A stretch of 64,000 bases of DNA from Cryobacterium sp. BB307. GTDB taxonomy: Bacteria; Actinomycetota; Actinomycetes; Actinomycetales; Microbacteriaceae. Numbering within the stretch: position 1 is the stretch's first letter; each line of letters begins with the position of its first letter. The notes under the pieces are model-generated. The model saw nothing but the letters and a program-made list of their open reading frames with translations, was not told where the DNA came from and did not search any database. Location: NCBI RefSeq assembly GCF_012274275.1, contig NZ_JAANZA010000002.1:248001-312000 (forward strand), written 5' to 3'. Below are positions 1 to 8,457 of this stretch, piece after piece. A program made the position numbers and the translations under genes.

Positions 1-1
1 G

Positions 2-862
2 GTGCCCATCCCGGTGGCGAACAAGCGCACGGTCGAATCGCTCATCAAGGCCGGCGCCTTCGACTCGTTCGGCTCGACCCGGCGCGCGCTCATGGAGATC
101 CACGAGGACGCGGTCGACTCGGCCGTGTCACAGAAGCGCGCGGAGGCGAACGGGCAGGTCGGGTTCGACTTCGACAGCCTGTGGGAGGAGCCGCCGGCCG
201 AGAGCCAGGTGCCGGTGCGGCCAGAGTGGTCCAAGCGCGACAAGCTCGCGTTCGAGCGGGAGATGCTCGGGCTGTACGTCAGCGACCACCCGCTCGCCGG
301 CCTTGAGCTGCAGCTGGCGAAGCACGCATCCATCGGCATCCACGATCTTCTCGAGGGGGAGACCGTCGAGGACGGCGACATCGTGACGATCGCCGGCCTG
401 CTCACCAGCGTGCAGTTCCGCACCGCGAAGAACTCCGGCAACCAGTACGGCATGGTGCAGGTCGAGGACTTCGGCGGCGAGATCAACGTGATGTTCCTCG
501 GCAAGACGTTCCTGGAGTTCCAGCCGCAGCTGTTGGCCGACAGCATCGCGGTCATCCGGGGTCGGGTGAGCGTGCGCGACGACGGCATCAACCTGCAGGC
601 GATCAGCCTGATGGTGCCCGACCTGGGCAACGCGATGGACACCGGGCCGCTGATCATCTCCCTGCCAGAGCAGCGTGCGACGACGGATGTCGTGACCGCG
701 CTGAGCGAGCTCCTCGGCCGTCATCGCGGCGAGAACGAGGTCCGCCTGAAGCTCATGACCAGGGGGAGCGCGCGGGTGTTCGAGGTGCCCTACCCGGTGA
801 AGGTGACGCCCGACCTGTACGGGGAGCTGAAGGGGCTGCTCGGCCCGAACTGCCTGACCTGA
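2..862 (+). CDS. dnaE: DNA polymerase III alpha subunit, C-terminal fragment (5' end outside window)
   Basis: This is the last 286 or so residues of the replicative polymerase alpha subunit; the frame is open at the left edge, so the first codon shown is internal. The segment holds the end of the helix-hairpin-helix region (residues 7-25, with AGAFDSFG), the conserved LGLYVSDHPL motif (about 89-98) and the OB-fold (about 127-195, beginning IVTIAGLLTSVQFR). These are the C-terminal parts of the C-family polymerase. The OB-fold binds single-stranded template in known homologs. The polymerase catalytic core lies upstream, out of view. Its stop is a few bases from the convergent flavin reductase gene. 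Confidence 0.95.
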   Translation: MPIPVANKRTVESLIKAGAFDSFGSTRRALMEIHEDAVDSAVSQKRAEANGQVGFDFDSLWEEPPAESQVPVRPEWSKRDKLAFEREMLGLYVSDHPLAGLELQLAKHASIGIHDLLEGETVEDGDIVTIAGLLTSVQFRTAKNSGNQYGMVQVEDFGGEINVMFLGKTFLEFQPQLLADSIAVIRGRVSVRDDGINLQAISLMVPDLGNAMDTGPLIISLPEQRATTDVVTALSELLGRHRGENEVRLKLMTRGSARVFEVPYPVKVTPDLYGELKGLLGPNCLT

Positions 863-869
863 CCCCCGG

Positions 870-1382
870 TCAGTCGAGCGGGTGCAGCCGGTGGTAGGCG
901 CGCTCGAAGTAGAGCAGCGCCTCATCGTCGGCGCCGAGCGCGCCATCCTGGATCTGCACCACCACAACCGCGTTGCCGTGGTGCGGATGCCTGCCGATGA
1001 TGCGTCCGAGCATCCAGGCCGGGACGTCCTTCAGCAGCGGCAGCCCGGCCGGCCCCGGCTGCCAGTGGTCGCCGTTGAAGCGATCCTCGTGCCGGCCGGA
1101 CATGCGTTCGGCGATCGCCCGGTTGCGCGAGCCGAGCATGTGGATGAGCACATGTTCGGTGCCCTCGATGGCCGGCCACGCGGTCGAGACGCGCGCCATG
1201 TTGAAGCTCGCCATCGGCGGGACGGCCGCGAGCGATGCGAGCGAGGTGGCGGTGAACCCCACGGGAAGGCCATCGGGGGTTCGGCCGGTGATGACTGAGA
1301 CGCCGGCTGCGAGCCTGCGGAACGCCTGCTTGAAGGCGTCGATGTCGTGGGCGATGTCGCGCGTGTCCTCTGGAGTTGCCAT
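870..1382 (-). CDS. Flavin reductase family protein (FMN-binding split barrel)
   Basis: A 170-residue protein of the flavin reductase-like domain family, which reduces FMN/FAD with NAD(P)H, often for a partner monooxygenase. The family pattern is clear: N-terminal AFRRLAAGVSVITG, then LPVGFTATSLASLAAVPPM where the flavin phosphate is bound, and a C-terminal ALLYFERAYHRL. The start ATG has GAGG nine bases upstream. It faces dnaE and is divergent from hisD. No dedicated monooxygenase is adjacent, so the partner is unknown; the luciferase-like oxidoreductase at 4733 could use reduced flavin, but that is only a guess from proximity. Confidence 0.85.
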   Translation of the reverse strand: MATPEDTRDIAHDIDAFKQAFRRLAAGVSVITGRTPDGLPVGFTATSLASLAAVPPMASFNMARVSTAWPAIEGTEHVLIHMLGSRNRAIAERMSGRHEDRFNGDHWQPGPAGLPLLKDVPAWMLGRIIGRHPHHGNAVVVVQIQDGALGADDEALLYFERAYHRLHPLD

Positions 1383-1428
1383 GTCGTTGACCTCAAGTCG
1401 CTTAGGAGGGGGCGGTATTCCCGCGCCG

Positions 1429-1434
1429 TATGCT
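1429..1434 (+). promoter_or_regulatory. Candidate -10 box of a leaderless hisD promoter
   Basis: TATGCT fits the actinobacterial TANNNT -10 pattern and ends 10 bases before the ATG at 1445, so transcription should begin at or very near the start codon. An AGGAGGG stretch at 1404-1410 is too far from either possible start to act as a ribosome site. Confidence 0.5.
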
Positions 1435-1444
1435 TGAAGCCGCC

Positions 1445-2752
1445 ATGATTCAGACGATAGACCTCCGCGGCAGGGACTTCAGCCGCAGCGAGTTGCGCAC
1501 AATCATTCCGCGTGCCCAGACGGATGTCTCGGTCGCGATCGCGACCGCCGCCGAGCTCATCGAGGGCGTGCGGGAGCGCGGGTCAGCCGCCCTGCTTGAC
1601 CAGGCGGAGCGGCTCGATGGGGTGCGGCCGACGTCGCTGCGGGTGGAGGCATCCGCCATCGAGGCCGCCGTCGACGCACTGGACCCGGCGGTGCGGGAGG
1701 CGCTCGAGGAGGCGATCTACCGCGTCGGCGAGGCATCCGCCGCGCAACTTCCGCCACCGGCGGTGACTGCGCTCGGGCAAGGTGCGCAGATCGAGCAGCG
1801 CTGGCAGCCGATCCACCGTGTCGGCTTCTACGTGCCGGGCGGCAAGGCGGTCTACCCATCGAGCGTCGTGATGAACGTCGTGCCGGCGATGGCCGCGGGC
1901 GTGAAGTCGGTGGCGATCGTGTCGCCGCCGCAGAAGGCGTTCGGCGGTTCGGTGCACCCGACCATCCTCGGGGCGGCCGGGCTGCTCGGCGTCGAGGAGG
2001 TCTACGCCATGGGCGGTGCCGGGGCGATCGGGGCGCTCGCGTGGGGAGTGCCTGACATCGGTCTCGAGCCGGTCGAGCTCATCACCGGCCCCGGCAACGT
2101 GTACGTCGCGGCCGCGAAGCGCCTCGTGCGCGGTGTGGTCGGCATCGACGCGGAAGCGGGGCCGACCGAGATCCTGATCATCGCGGATTCAGGGGCCGAC
2201 CCGTACCTGGTCGCGGCCGACCTCATCAGCCAGGCGGAACACGACGAACTGGCCGCAGCGGTGCTCGTCACCGACTCCGCCGAGCTCGCCGAACTCGTGG
2301 ACGCCGAGGTCGCGCGGCTCGCCTCCGAGACGCACCACCGCGAGCGGGTCGCTGCCGCCCTGAAGGGACGCCAGTCGGCGATCGTGGTGGTCGACGACCT
2401 GCACGCTGCCGCGCGGCTGAGCAACGCGTACGGCCCGGAGCATCTCGAGCTGCAGACCGAGGACCCGGATGCTGTGCTCGCCGAGATCGACAGCGCAGGG
2501 GCGATCTTCGTCGGGGCCAACGCGCCGGTGAGTCTCGGCGATTACCTCGCCGGGTCGAATCACGTGCTGCCGACCGGCGGGCAGGCCAGGTTCTCGTCGG
2601 GTCTCGGCGCGTACACCTTCCTGCGGCCGCAACAGGTCGTCCGTTACTCGCGCGACGCACTCGCGGAGGTCGAGCGGCGCATCCGGGCACTCGCCACCGC
2701 GGAGGACCTGCCGGCCCACGCCGACGCGGTCACCGCGCGCTTCGCCGACTGA
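1445..2752 (+). CDS. hisD: Histidinol dehydrogenase
   Basis: The 435-residue enzyme performs the last two steps of histidine synthesis, oxidising L-histidinol to L-histidine with two NAD+. Family landmarks are present: FYVPGGKAVYPSSV, the GPGNVYV loop, AGPTEILI, QAEHDELA with a metal/active-site His, and GPEHLEL carrying the catalytic Glu-His pair. The frame could open at ATG 1430, but I chose 1445 because the product then begins MIQTIDLRGRDF like its homologs and because a TANNNT box overlaps the earlier codon. The usual downstream his genes do not follow; nrdR does. Confidence 0.93.
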   Translation: MIQTIDLRGRDFSRSELRTIIPRAQTDVSVAIATAAELIEGVRERGSAALLDQAERLDGVRPTSLRVEASAIEAAVDALDPAVREALEEAIYRVGEASAAQLPPPAVTALGQGAQIEQRWQPIHRVGFYVPGGKAVYPSSVVMNVVPAMAAGVKSVAIVSPPQKAFGGSVHPTILGAAGLLGVEEVYAMGGAGAIGALAWGVPDIGLEPVELITGPGNVYVAAAKRLVRGVVGIDAEAGPTEILIIADSGADPYLVAADLISQAEHDELAAAVLVTDSAELAELVDAEVARLASETHHRERVAAALKGRQSAIVVVDDLHAAARLSNAYGPEHLELQTEDPDAVLAEIDSAGAIFVGANAPVSLGDYLAGSNHVLPTGGQARFSSGLGAYTFLRPQQVVRYSRDALAEVERRIRALATAEDLPAHADAVTARFAD

Positions 2753-2799
2753 CGCGCCATGCCGAGGGCGGCCTCAGCGGTTCTCTGGGGCCGGTGACG

Positions 2800-2805
2800 T
2801 AACCT
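2800..2805 (+). promoter_or_regulatory. Candidate -10 box of leaderless nrdR promoter
   Basis: TAACCT matches TANNNT and ends nine bases before the nrdR ATG. No Shine-Dalgarno sequence lies between them, which suggests a leaderless mRNA. Confidence 0.5.
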
Positions 2806-2814
2806 TGAGGCACC

Positions 2815-3297
2815 ATGTTCTGCCCGTTCTGCAGGTTTCCTGACTCGCGCGTGATCGACTCACGCACGAGTGACGACGGGCTGTCCATCCGCCGCCGTCG
2901 GCAATGCCCGGAGTGCGGTCGCCGGTTCAGCACCACCGAGACCGCGAGCCTCAACGTGGTGAAGCGCAGCGGTGTGGTTGAACCGTTCAGCCGCGAGAAG
3001 ATCGTCTCCGGCGTGCGCAAGGCGTGCCAGGGACGCCCGGTGACGGACACCGATCTCGCTGTGCTCGCGCAACGCGTGGAGGAGTCCATCCGGGCCACCG
3101 GCGCGTCGCAGATCGACGCAAACGACATCGGGCTCGCCATCCTGCCACCGTTGCGAGAACTCGACGAGGTCGCCTACCTGCGCTTCGCAAGCGTCTACCA
3201 GGCGTTCGAGTCGCTCGAGGACTTCGAGTCTGCCATCACGCTGCTGCGCGTCGAGCGGGAGACCGAACAGCGCGAATCGGATGCGCTGAGCGAGTAG
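2815..3297 (+). CDS. nrdR: Transcriptional repressor NrdR
   Basis: A 160-residue Zn/ATP-cone regulator that represses ribonucleotide reductase genes when dATP is high. The N-terminal zinc ribbon is visible as CPFC (residues 2-5) and CPEC (about 31-34). The ATP-cone follows, starting near [24 protein letters not shown]. Length is typical. hisD lies upstream and pyrD downstream, each apparently with its own promoter, so no operon is evident. I saw no pair of NrdR boxes within its own upstream region. Confidence 0.95.
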   Translation: MFCPFCRFPDSRVIDSRTSDDGLSIRRRRQCPECGRRFSTTETASLNVVKRSGVVEPFSREKIVSGVRKACQGRPVTDTDLAVLAQRVEESIRATGASQIDANDIGLAILPPLRELDEVAYLRFASVYQAFESLEDFESAITLLRVERETEQRESDALSE

Positions 3298-3349
3298 ACC
3301 GCCCGGTCCGGCTCGCGACTGGCGGGCAGAGGGCGCGCCGGTCAGCCGG

Positions 3350-3355
3350 TAGCCT
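3350..3355 (+). promoter_or_regulatory. Candidate -10 box of leaderless pyrD promoter
   Basis: TAGCCT matches TANNNT and ends nine bases before the pyrD ATG at 3365, the same spacing as at nrdR and the gene at 4733. Confidence 0.5.
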
Positions 3356-3364
3356 TGCCACGGC

Positions 3365-4390
3365 ATGTATCGCGCACTCTTCACTCTCGTCCTCTCGCGG
3401 CTTGACCCCGAGCGAGCCCACCATCTGGCGATGATCGTCATTCGCGGCATCGCGGCGACCGGCCTCGGGCGGATCGTGCGGCGCTTCACCCGGGCGGATG
3501 CCGGCCTCGCGGTGCAGACACTCGGCCTGCGGTTCTCGTCGCCATTCGGGGTGGCGGCCGGCTTCGACAAGGACGGCGCAGCCATCCGCGGTCTCGGCCA
3601 ACTCGGCTTCGGACATGTCGAGATCGGCACCGTGACCGCCCGCCCGCAGCCGGGCAACGAGAAGCCGCGGCTGTTCCGCTTGGTCGCCGACCGCGCGGTC
3701 ATCAACCGGATGGGCTTCAACAACCACGGTTCGGCGGAGGCCGCGAAGCGTCTCGCGCGCGAGAAAACCAGGCCGGGCCGGCCGGTGATCGGCGCCAACA
3801 TCGGCAAGTCGCGCGTGGTCGAGGTCGACCAGGCGATCGACGACTACCTGGAGAGCACGCGCCTGCTCGCTCCGCTTGCCGACTATCTGGCGGTCAATGT
3901 CAGCTCACCGAACACGCCCGGACTGCGCGGCCTGCAGGAGATCGACAAGCTCGAGCCGCTGCTGAAGGCGGTGCGTGGGGCGGCGGGGGAGACGCCCGTG
4001 CTCGTGAAGATCGCCCCCGACCTGACCGACGACGAGGTGCGCGCGATCGCCGAACTGACCATCCGGCTCGGGCTGTCGGGCATGATCGCGACCAACACCA
4101 CGATTTCGCGGGCGGACCTGAAGAGCGATCCGGCCGTCGTCGAGAAGGCGGGCGCCGGCGGACTGTCCGGAGCGCCGCTTGCCGCCCGGTCGTTGGAGGT
4201 GCTGCGCGTCATCCGCTCGGTCGTCCCGCCCGAGCTGTGCGTGATCTCGGTCGGTGGGGTGGAAAGCGCGGCGGATGTCGCGGAACGGCTCGCCGCCGGG
4301 GCGACCCTTGTGCAGGGCTACACCGCGTTCCTCTACCGCGGCCCGCTCTGGGCGCGCCAGATCAACCGCGGACTGCGCGCACTGCGCTGA
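3365..4390 (+). CDS. pyrD: Dihydroorotate dehydrogenase (quinone), class 2
   Basis: This 341-residue membrane-associated FMN enzyme oxidises dihydroorotate to orotate in pyrimidine synthesis, passing electrons to the quinone pool. Class 2 is indicated by the N-terminal helical extension (FTLVLSRLDPERAHHLAM) before the barrel, and by NVSSPNTPGLR, which carries the catalytic serine of this class in place of the class 1 cysteine. FMN-phosphate contacts are suggested by ISVGGVESAADV and GATLVQGYTAFLYRG. The next small gene starts five bases after the stop and is probably co-transcribed. Confidence 0.95.
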   Translation: MYRALFTLVLSRLDPERAHHLAMIVIRGIAATGLGRIVRRFTRADAGLAVQTLGLRFSSPFGVAAGFDKDGAAIRGLGQLGFGHVEIGTVTARPQPGNEKPRLFRLVADRAVINRMGFNNHGSAEAAKRLAREKTRPGRPVIGANIGKSRVVEVDQAIDDYLESTRLLAPLADYLAVNVSSPNTPGLRGLQEIDKLEPLLKAVRGAAGETPVLVKIAPDLTDDEVRAIAELTIRLGLSGMIATNTTISRADLKSDPAVVEKAGAGGLSGAPLAARSLEVLRVIRSVVPPELCVISVGGVESAADVAERLAAGATLVQGYTAFLYRGPLWARQINRGLRALR

Positions 4391-4395
4391 GTGAC

Positions 4396-4695
4396 GTGCC
4401 GTCGTTTCGAGTGACCGTCACCGTGGGCGAACTGCGGGTCGGTGCGACCGCCGACAGCGTGCTGCCCACCGCCACCGCGGCGGTTGCCGAAATGGCGAAC
4501 GTTGAGGCCGCCGATGTCGGTGTTCGCCGCGGTCGTGCTCAGCTGACCGTCCGTTTCACGGGCGACGACGACGAGACCGCGATGCAGCTGGGCGCTCACG
4601 TCGCATCCGTCGTCGACACCGTCGCGCGCGTCATCGACTGGAGCGTCACGCGGAGGGTGCGCGGCGATTGGCTGCCGGTCGCGCCAGCGCGCTGA
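4396..4695 (+). CDS. Small hypothetical protein downstream of pyrD
   Basis: A protein of about 99 residues that I do not recognise. It opens with a GTG five bases after the pyrD stop, so it is likely translated from the pyrD transcript; an upstream extension would overlap pyrD in another frame. Visible features are an acidic GDDDETAMQ stretch in the middle and a C-terminal VARVIDWSVTRRVRGDW segment. There is no signal peptide, membrane segment or cysteine. Its third-position GC bias fits its neighbours, so I take it as real, but I assign no function. Confidence 0.6.
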   Translation: MPSFRVTVTVGELRVGATADSVLPTATAAVAEMANVEAADVGVRRGRAQLTVRFTGDDDETAMQLGAHVASVVDTVARVIDWSVTRRVRGDWLPVAPAR

Positions 4696-4717
4696 CGGGA
4701 ATACGGGGGAGCGAGCG

Positions 4718-4723
4718 TACGCT
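4718..4723 (+). promoter_or_regulatory. Candidate -10 box for a leaderless oxidoreductase gene
   Basis: TACGCT matches TANNNT and ends nine bases before the ATG at 4733. No ribosome site lies in the gap. Confidence 0.5.
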
Positions 4724-4732
4724 GACCCCATC

Positions 4733-5752
4733 ATGAAACGCATCGGCTTCCTCAGTTTCGGCCACTACCAGGACGTTCCCGGATCGCTCGTCCTCACGGC
4801 TCAGGACGCGCTGCTGCAGTCGATCGAACTGGCGGTCGCTGCCGAGGAACTGGGCGCCGACGGCGCGTTCGTGCGGGTGCACCACTTCGCACCGCAACTC
4901 GCATCACCGTTCCCGCTGCTGGCGGCGATGGGGGCGCGGACCAGCACGATAGAACTCGGCACGGGCGTCATCGACATGCGCTACGAAAATCCGCTCTACA
5001 TGGCTGAAGAGGCGGCCGCGGCCGACTTGATCAGCAACGGGCGGCTGCAACTCGGAGTGAGCCGCGGTTCACCCGAACCCGCCATGAACGGTTACGAGGC
5101 ATTCGGCTACGTGCCGGCCGAGGAGCGCACCGCGGACGACGACGCGCGCACCAAGACACAGATCTTCCTGCAGGCGATCGAGGGCGCCGCCGTGGTGGCA
5201 GCCAACCCGCAGATGACCGGACACAGCGGCGGGCTCGCGATCGAACCGCAATCACCCGGGCTGCGCGAGCGGATCTGGTGGGGCTCCGGCACCCGCGCGA
5301 CCGCCAAGTGGACCGCAGAGCAGGGCATGAACCTGATGAGCTCGACACTGCTGACGGAGGACACCGGCGAGGAATTCGGTGACCTGCAGGCAGAGCAGAT
5401 CCAGGTGTACCGCGATGCCTGGGTGGAAGCCGGCCATGACTGGACGCCACGCGTCTCGGTCAGCCGCAGCATCATCCCGCTGGTCACCGACGAGGACCAC
5501 CACTATTTCGGCCTGCGCGCGCAGGTCGAGGGCAAGGACCAGGTCGGCCAGATCGACGGCACGCTGGCCCGGTTCGGCAAGAGCTACATCGGCGAACCGG
5601 ATGCCCTGATCGAGCAACTCGCGCAGGATGCGGCGATCGAGGCAGCGGACACCTTGCTCGTCACCGTGCCGAACCAACTCGGTGTCGAGTACAACGCGCA
5701 GCTGCTCGAGAGCATCCTGAAGCACGTGGCGCCCGGGCTCGGCTGGCGCTAG
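4733..5752 (+). CDS. LLM-class flavin-dependent oxidoreductase
   Basis: A 339-residue member of the bacterial luciferase-like monooxygenase family, TIM-barrel enzymes using FMN or F420. Typical pieces are MKRIGFLSFGHY at the start, LAVAAEELGADGAFVRVHHF, the strand STIELGTGVIDMRYENPLYMAEEAAAAD, and the conserved GRLQLGVSRGSPEP. The substrate cannot be read from sequence. It stands alone between the small gene after pyrD and the convergent DUF3043 gene, with its own probable leaderless promoter. Confidence 0.85.
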   Translation: MKRIGFLSFGHYQDVPGSLVLTAQDALLQSIELAVAAEELGADGAFVRVHHFAPQLASPFPLLAAMGARTSTIELGTGVIDMRYENPLYMAEEAAAADLISNGRLQLGVSRGSPEPAMNGYEAFGYVPAEERTADDDARTKTQIFLQAIEGAAVVAANPQMTGHSGGLAIEPQSPGLRERIWWGSGTRATAKWTAEQGMNLMSSTLLTEDTGEEFGDLQAEQIQVYRDAWVEAGHDWTPRVSVSRSIIPLVTDEDHHYFGLRAQVEGKDQVGQIDGTLARFGKSYIGEPDALIEQLAQDAAIEAADTLLVTVPNQLGVEYNAQLLESILKHVAPGLGWR

Positions 5753-5837
5753 CAGCTCGCACGCGCGGGACGATCACCAACGCGCCGGTCGAATTCGCCC
5801 CGCGCGTGGCTATTCGACCCGCGCAAGCGCGCGGCGA

Positions 5838-6416
5838 CTACTTCGGGTACTGCCCGCGCTTGACTTGAGGCTTCGGCAGGCGCATCGGGCGCATCTGCAT
5901 GCCGCGCATCGCGGCATACCAGCGGCTGCCCTTCTGCACGTTGGCCGCGCCGAACTTCGCGGCGAGCTTCTTCTGGATCCGCATTCCCAGGAACACCCCG
6001 TCGAGCACCGACGCGATGAAGAAGGTCCACAGCACGATGATCGCGACCATCTGCACGTTAACGTCCTGAATGAACGTCAGGATGATGACCAGGAACATGA
6101 CCGGGATCAGCACCTCGCCGACGTTGAACCGGGCATCCACCCAGTCACGGACGAACCGGCGCTGCGGTCCCTTGTCGCGCACCGGCAGGAACTTCTCGTC
6201 GCCGGCTGCCATGCCGAGTCGTGCCTTCTCGCGGGCCTCGGCCATCTTCGCCCGCGCCTCCTTGTTGGCAGTCTTGCGGTCGTTCGACACGAGGGGACGC
6301 TTGTTGGCGGCCTCGCGCTCCTTGCGTGTCGGGGTCGGTCGCCCCTTGCCGGAGATGCTGTCCGTGTTGAGCTCGTACTCGACGTGCTCTTCCTTGTTGC
6401 TTGGTTTCGCCACCAT
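5838..6416 (-). CDS. DUF3043 family membrane protein
   Basis: A 192-residue actinobacterial protein of the DUF3043 family, function unknown. The first 100 residues are hydrophilic and Lys/Arg/Glu rich (GKGRPTPTRKEREAANKRPL). Two hydrophobic segments follow at about residues 103-120 (VLIPVMFLVIILTFI) and 125-145 (VAIIVLWTFFIASVLDGVF). The tail is basic and ends near RLPKPQVKRGQYPK. It is divergent from the dipeptidase at 6453 with only 36 bases between starts, so the two share a promoter region. Confidence 0.85.
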   Translation of the reverse strand: MVAKPSNKEEHVEYELNTDSISGKGRPTPTRKEREAANKRPLVSNDRKTANKEARAKMAEAREKARLGMAAGDEKFLPVRDKGPQRRFVRDWVDARFNVGEVLIPVMFLVIILTFIQDVNVQMVAIIVLWTFFIASVLDGVFLGMRIQKKLAAKFGAANVQKGSRWYAAMRGMQMRPMRLPKPQVKRGQYPK

Positions 6417-6439
6417 GGGTCCCTAAGTTCTTGTCCCGT

Positions 6440-6445
6440 TAAGAT
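6440..6445 (+). promoter_or_regulatory. Candidate -10 box of leaderless dipeptidase promoter
   Basis: TAAGAT matches TANNNT and ends seven bases before the ATG at 6453. It supports that start against much longer upstream extensions of the frame, which would overlap the opposite-strand DUF3043 gene. Confidence 0.5.
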
Positions 6446-6452
6446 TACCCGC

Positions 6453-7868
6453 ATGACCCTGACCCCACCGACCGCCGCTGTGCCCATCGAACCGCTCGCC
6501 GAGGCGGTGCAAGCCGGGCTGCCGACCGCCATCGCCGACCTGTCCGACCTCGTGCGCATCCCGTCCGTGTCCTGGGCGGCCTTCGACCCCGCACACGTCC
6601 AGAAGAGTGCGGATGCCGTCGCGGCCCTTCTCCAGGGCACCGGCGTGTTCGAATCGGTGAAGATCTCGCGCGCCACCATCGGGGAAACGGATGCGCTGGG
6701 TCAGCCCGCCGTCCTCGCCACCCGCGCCGCGCGCAACGGGGCGCCGACCATCCTGCTTTACGCCCACCACGACGTGCAGCCGCCCGGCAAGGATGAGGAC
6801 TGGGAGACCAGCCCGTTCGAGCCGACGGTCAAGGGCGACCGCCTGTACGGGCGCGGCGCCGCGGACGACAAGGCCGGCGTGATGGCGCACGTGGCCGCCA
6901 TCCGGGCACTCGTGGAGACCACCGGGTCCGACTTCGACCTCGGCCTGGCGGTGTTCATCGAGGGGGAGGAGGAGTTCGGCTCCCGCTCCTTCAAGAACTT
7001 CCTGATGCAGCACCGGGACGAGCTCGCGGCCGACGTCATCGTCGTCGCCGACTCCGACAACTGGGACGTCGACACCCCCGCCCTGACCGTTGCGCTGCGC
7101 GGCAACGTCACCTTCCGGCTGACGATCAGCACGCTCGGCCACGCGTCGCACTCCGGGATGTTCGGGGGAGCGGTGCCGGATGCGATGCTCGCCACCACGC
7201 GACTCCTCGCCACCCTGCACGACGAGCAGGGCACCCCGGCTGTCGCCGGCCTCACCACGCACGACGCTCCGGTTCCCGACAGCGCCGAAGAGGACCTGCG
7301 CCGCGACGCCGCGCTGCTCGAGGGCGTCTCTTCGATCGGCACCGGCCCGATCCTCGAGCGCATGTGGTTCAAGCCGTCGATCACGGTGACCGGCATCGAC
7401 GCCCCGGATGTCGCCAACGCGTCGAACACGCTCATCCCGTCCGTCGCGGTGCGGATCAGCGTGCGCATCGCCCCCGGACAGCGTGCAGAGGACGCCTTCG
7501 AAGCGATCAAGGCGCACCTGGAGGCGAACGCGCCGTTCGGCGCCCACCTCGCGATCGACGATGTCGACCTCGGCAACCCGTTCCTGGTCGACACCAGCGG
7601 CTGGGCGGTCGCCGAGGCGAAGCAGGCGATGGCGGATGCGTGGGGCACGGCAGCCGTGGACACCGGAGTCGGCGGCTCCATCCCGTTCATCGCGGACCTC
7701 GTCGAGCAGTTCCCGGACGCGCAGATCCTGGTCACCGGTGTCGAGGACCCCGACACGCGCGCGCACAGCCCCAACGAGTCGCTGCACCTGGGCGTTTTCA
7801 AGAGGGCGATTCTGACCGAGGCGATTCTGCTGGCCAGACTCAACGCGGGCCGTTCAGGGAACGTGTGA
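6453..7868 (+). CDS. M20 family dipeptidase
   Basis: A 471-residue zinc dipeptidase of the M20 family (dapE/ArgE/CPG2 relatives). The metal-site motifs are intact: LLYAHHDVQPPG (first His-Asp), GRGAADDKAGVMAH (bridging Asp), GEEEFGS (general-base Glu plus metal Glu) and a late EDPDTRAHSPNES with the last metal His. A dimerisation insert separates the last two. The frame stays open far upstream, but that stretch overlaps the divergent gene and lacks homology, so I take ATG 6453, which also has a -10 box seven bases upstream. It likely acts in cytosolic peptide turnover. Confidence 0.9.
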   Translation: MTLTPPTAAVPIEPLAEAVQAGLPTAIADLSDLVRIPSVSWAAFDPAHVQKSADAVAALLQGTGVFESVKISRATIGETDALGQPAVLATRAARNGAPTILLYAHHDVQPPGKDEDWETSPFEPTVKGDRLYGRGAADDKAGVMAHVAAIRALVETTGSDFDLGLAVFIEGEEEFGSRSFKNFLMQHRDELAADVIVVADSDNWDVDTPALTVALRGNVTFRLTISTLGHASHSGMFGGAVPDAMLATTRLLATLHDEQGTPAVAGLTTHDAPVPDSAEEDLRRDAALLEGVSSIGTGPILERMWFKPSITVTGIDAPDVANASNTLIPSVAVRISVRIAPGQRAEDAFEAIKAHLEANAPFGAHLAIDDVDLGNPFLVDTSGWAVAEAKQAMADAWGTAAVDTGVGGSIPFIADLVEQFPDAQILVTGVEDPDTRAHSPNESLHLGVFKRAILTEAILLARLNAGRSGNV

Positions 7869-7915
7869 GGCAAGCGCGTACACTGAGAGCAGATTTCCTA
7901 GTAGGGGAGCAGTAG

Positions 7916-8269
7916 ATGACTGACGTAACGCTGACCGAGTCCACCCACAGTGTCGGCCTCACCGACGCCGCGGCCGCCAAGGTGCGTGCGCTCACCGAGC
8001 AGGAGGGTCGTGACGACCTGCGCCTGCGCGTCGCGGTGCAGCCGGGCGGCTGCTCCGGCCTGATCTACCAGCTCTACTTCGACGAGCGGCTCCTGGACGG
8101 CGACGCGACACACGACTTCGACGGCGTCGAGGTCGTGGTGGACAAGATGAGTGCTCCGTACCTCGAGGGCGCGACCATCGACTTCGAGGACACCATCCAG
8201 AAGCAGGGCTTCACGATCGACAACCCGAACGCGGCCGGCAGCTGCGCGTGCGGCGACTCGTTCAGCTAG
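7916..8269 (+). CDS. erpA: Iron-sulfur cluster insertion protein, ErpA/HesB type
   Basis: A 117-residue A-type carrier that passes Fe-S clusters to apo-proteins. The three ligand cysteines are present: GGCSGL (near residue 45) and the C-terminal CACG. A good ribosome site (GGGGAG) sits before the ATG, and TACACT about 40 bases upstream is a possible -10. Placement just ahead of the cytochrome oxidase genes is common in this lineage; a supply of clusters to the Rieske protein is plausible but not proven. A terminator hairpin follows. Confidence 0.93.
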   Translation: MTDVTLTESTHSVGLTDAAAAKVRALTEQEGRDDLRLRVAVQPGGCSGLIYQLYFDERLLDGDATHDFDGVEVVVDKMSAPYLEGATIDFEDTIQKQGFTIDNPNAAGSCACGDSFS

Positions 8270-8282
8270 ACACTTGCCACGT

Positions 8283-8315
8283 AAGGGAGTCGGATGCCAC
8301 GCATCCGGCTCCCTT
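8283..8315 (+). terminator. Terminator hairpin after erpA
   Basis: Inverted repeat with 15-base arms (one mismatch, GGGAGTCGGATGC against GCATCCGGCTCCC) around a CAC loop, starting 14 bases after the erpA stop. No long T run follows, as is usual at high GC. It separates erpA from ctaC. Confidence 0.7.
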
Positions 8316-8457
8316 CGTCGTTAACCCGCGCGACCAGGAGCGCAACTCGCCCGGCGGTGCCCGGTGGACAACAGTGGGCGCGCCATTCGGAGTAGGCTTG
8401 CGGCAGGTCGAATAGACTCCTTTGTTGTACGTCCGCAGACATTCCGAGAGGTTCCAG

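Noticed and set aside
6423-7787. A 454-codon open frame opposite the M20 dipeptidase
   Set aside because: The dipeptidase on the other strand has all metal-site motifs; this frame has low-complexity, Arg/Gly/Val-rich composition and no recognisable domain.
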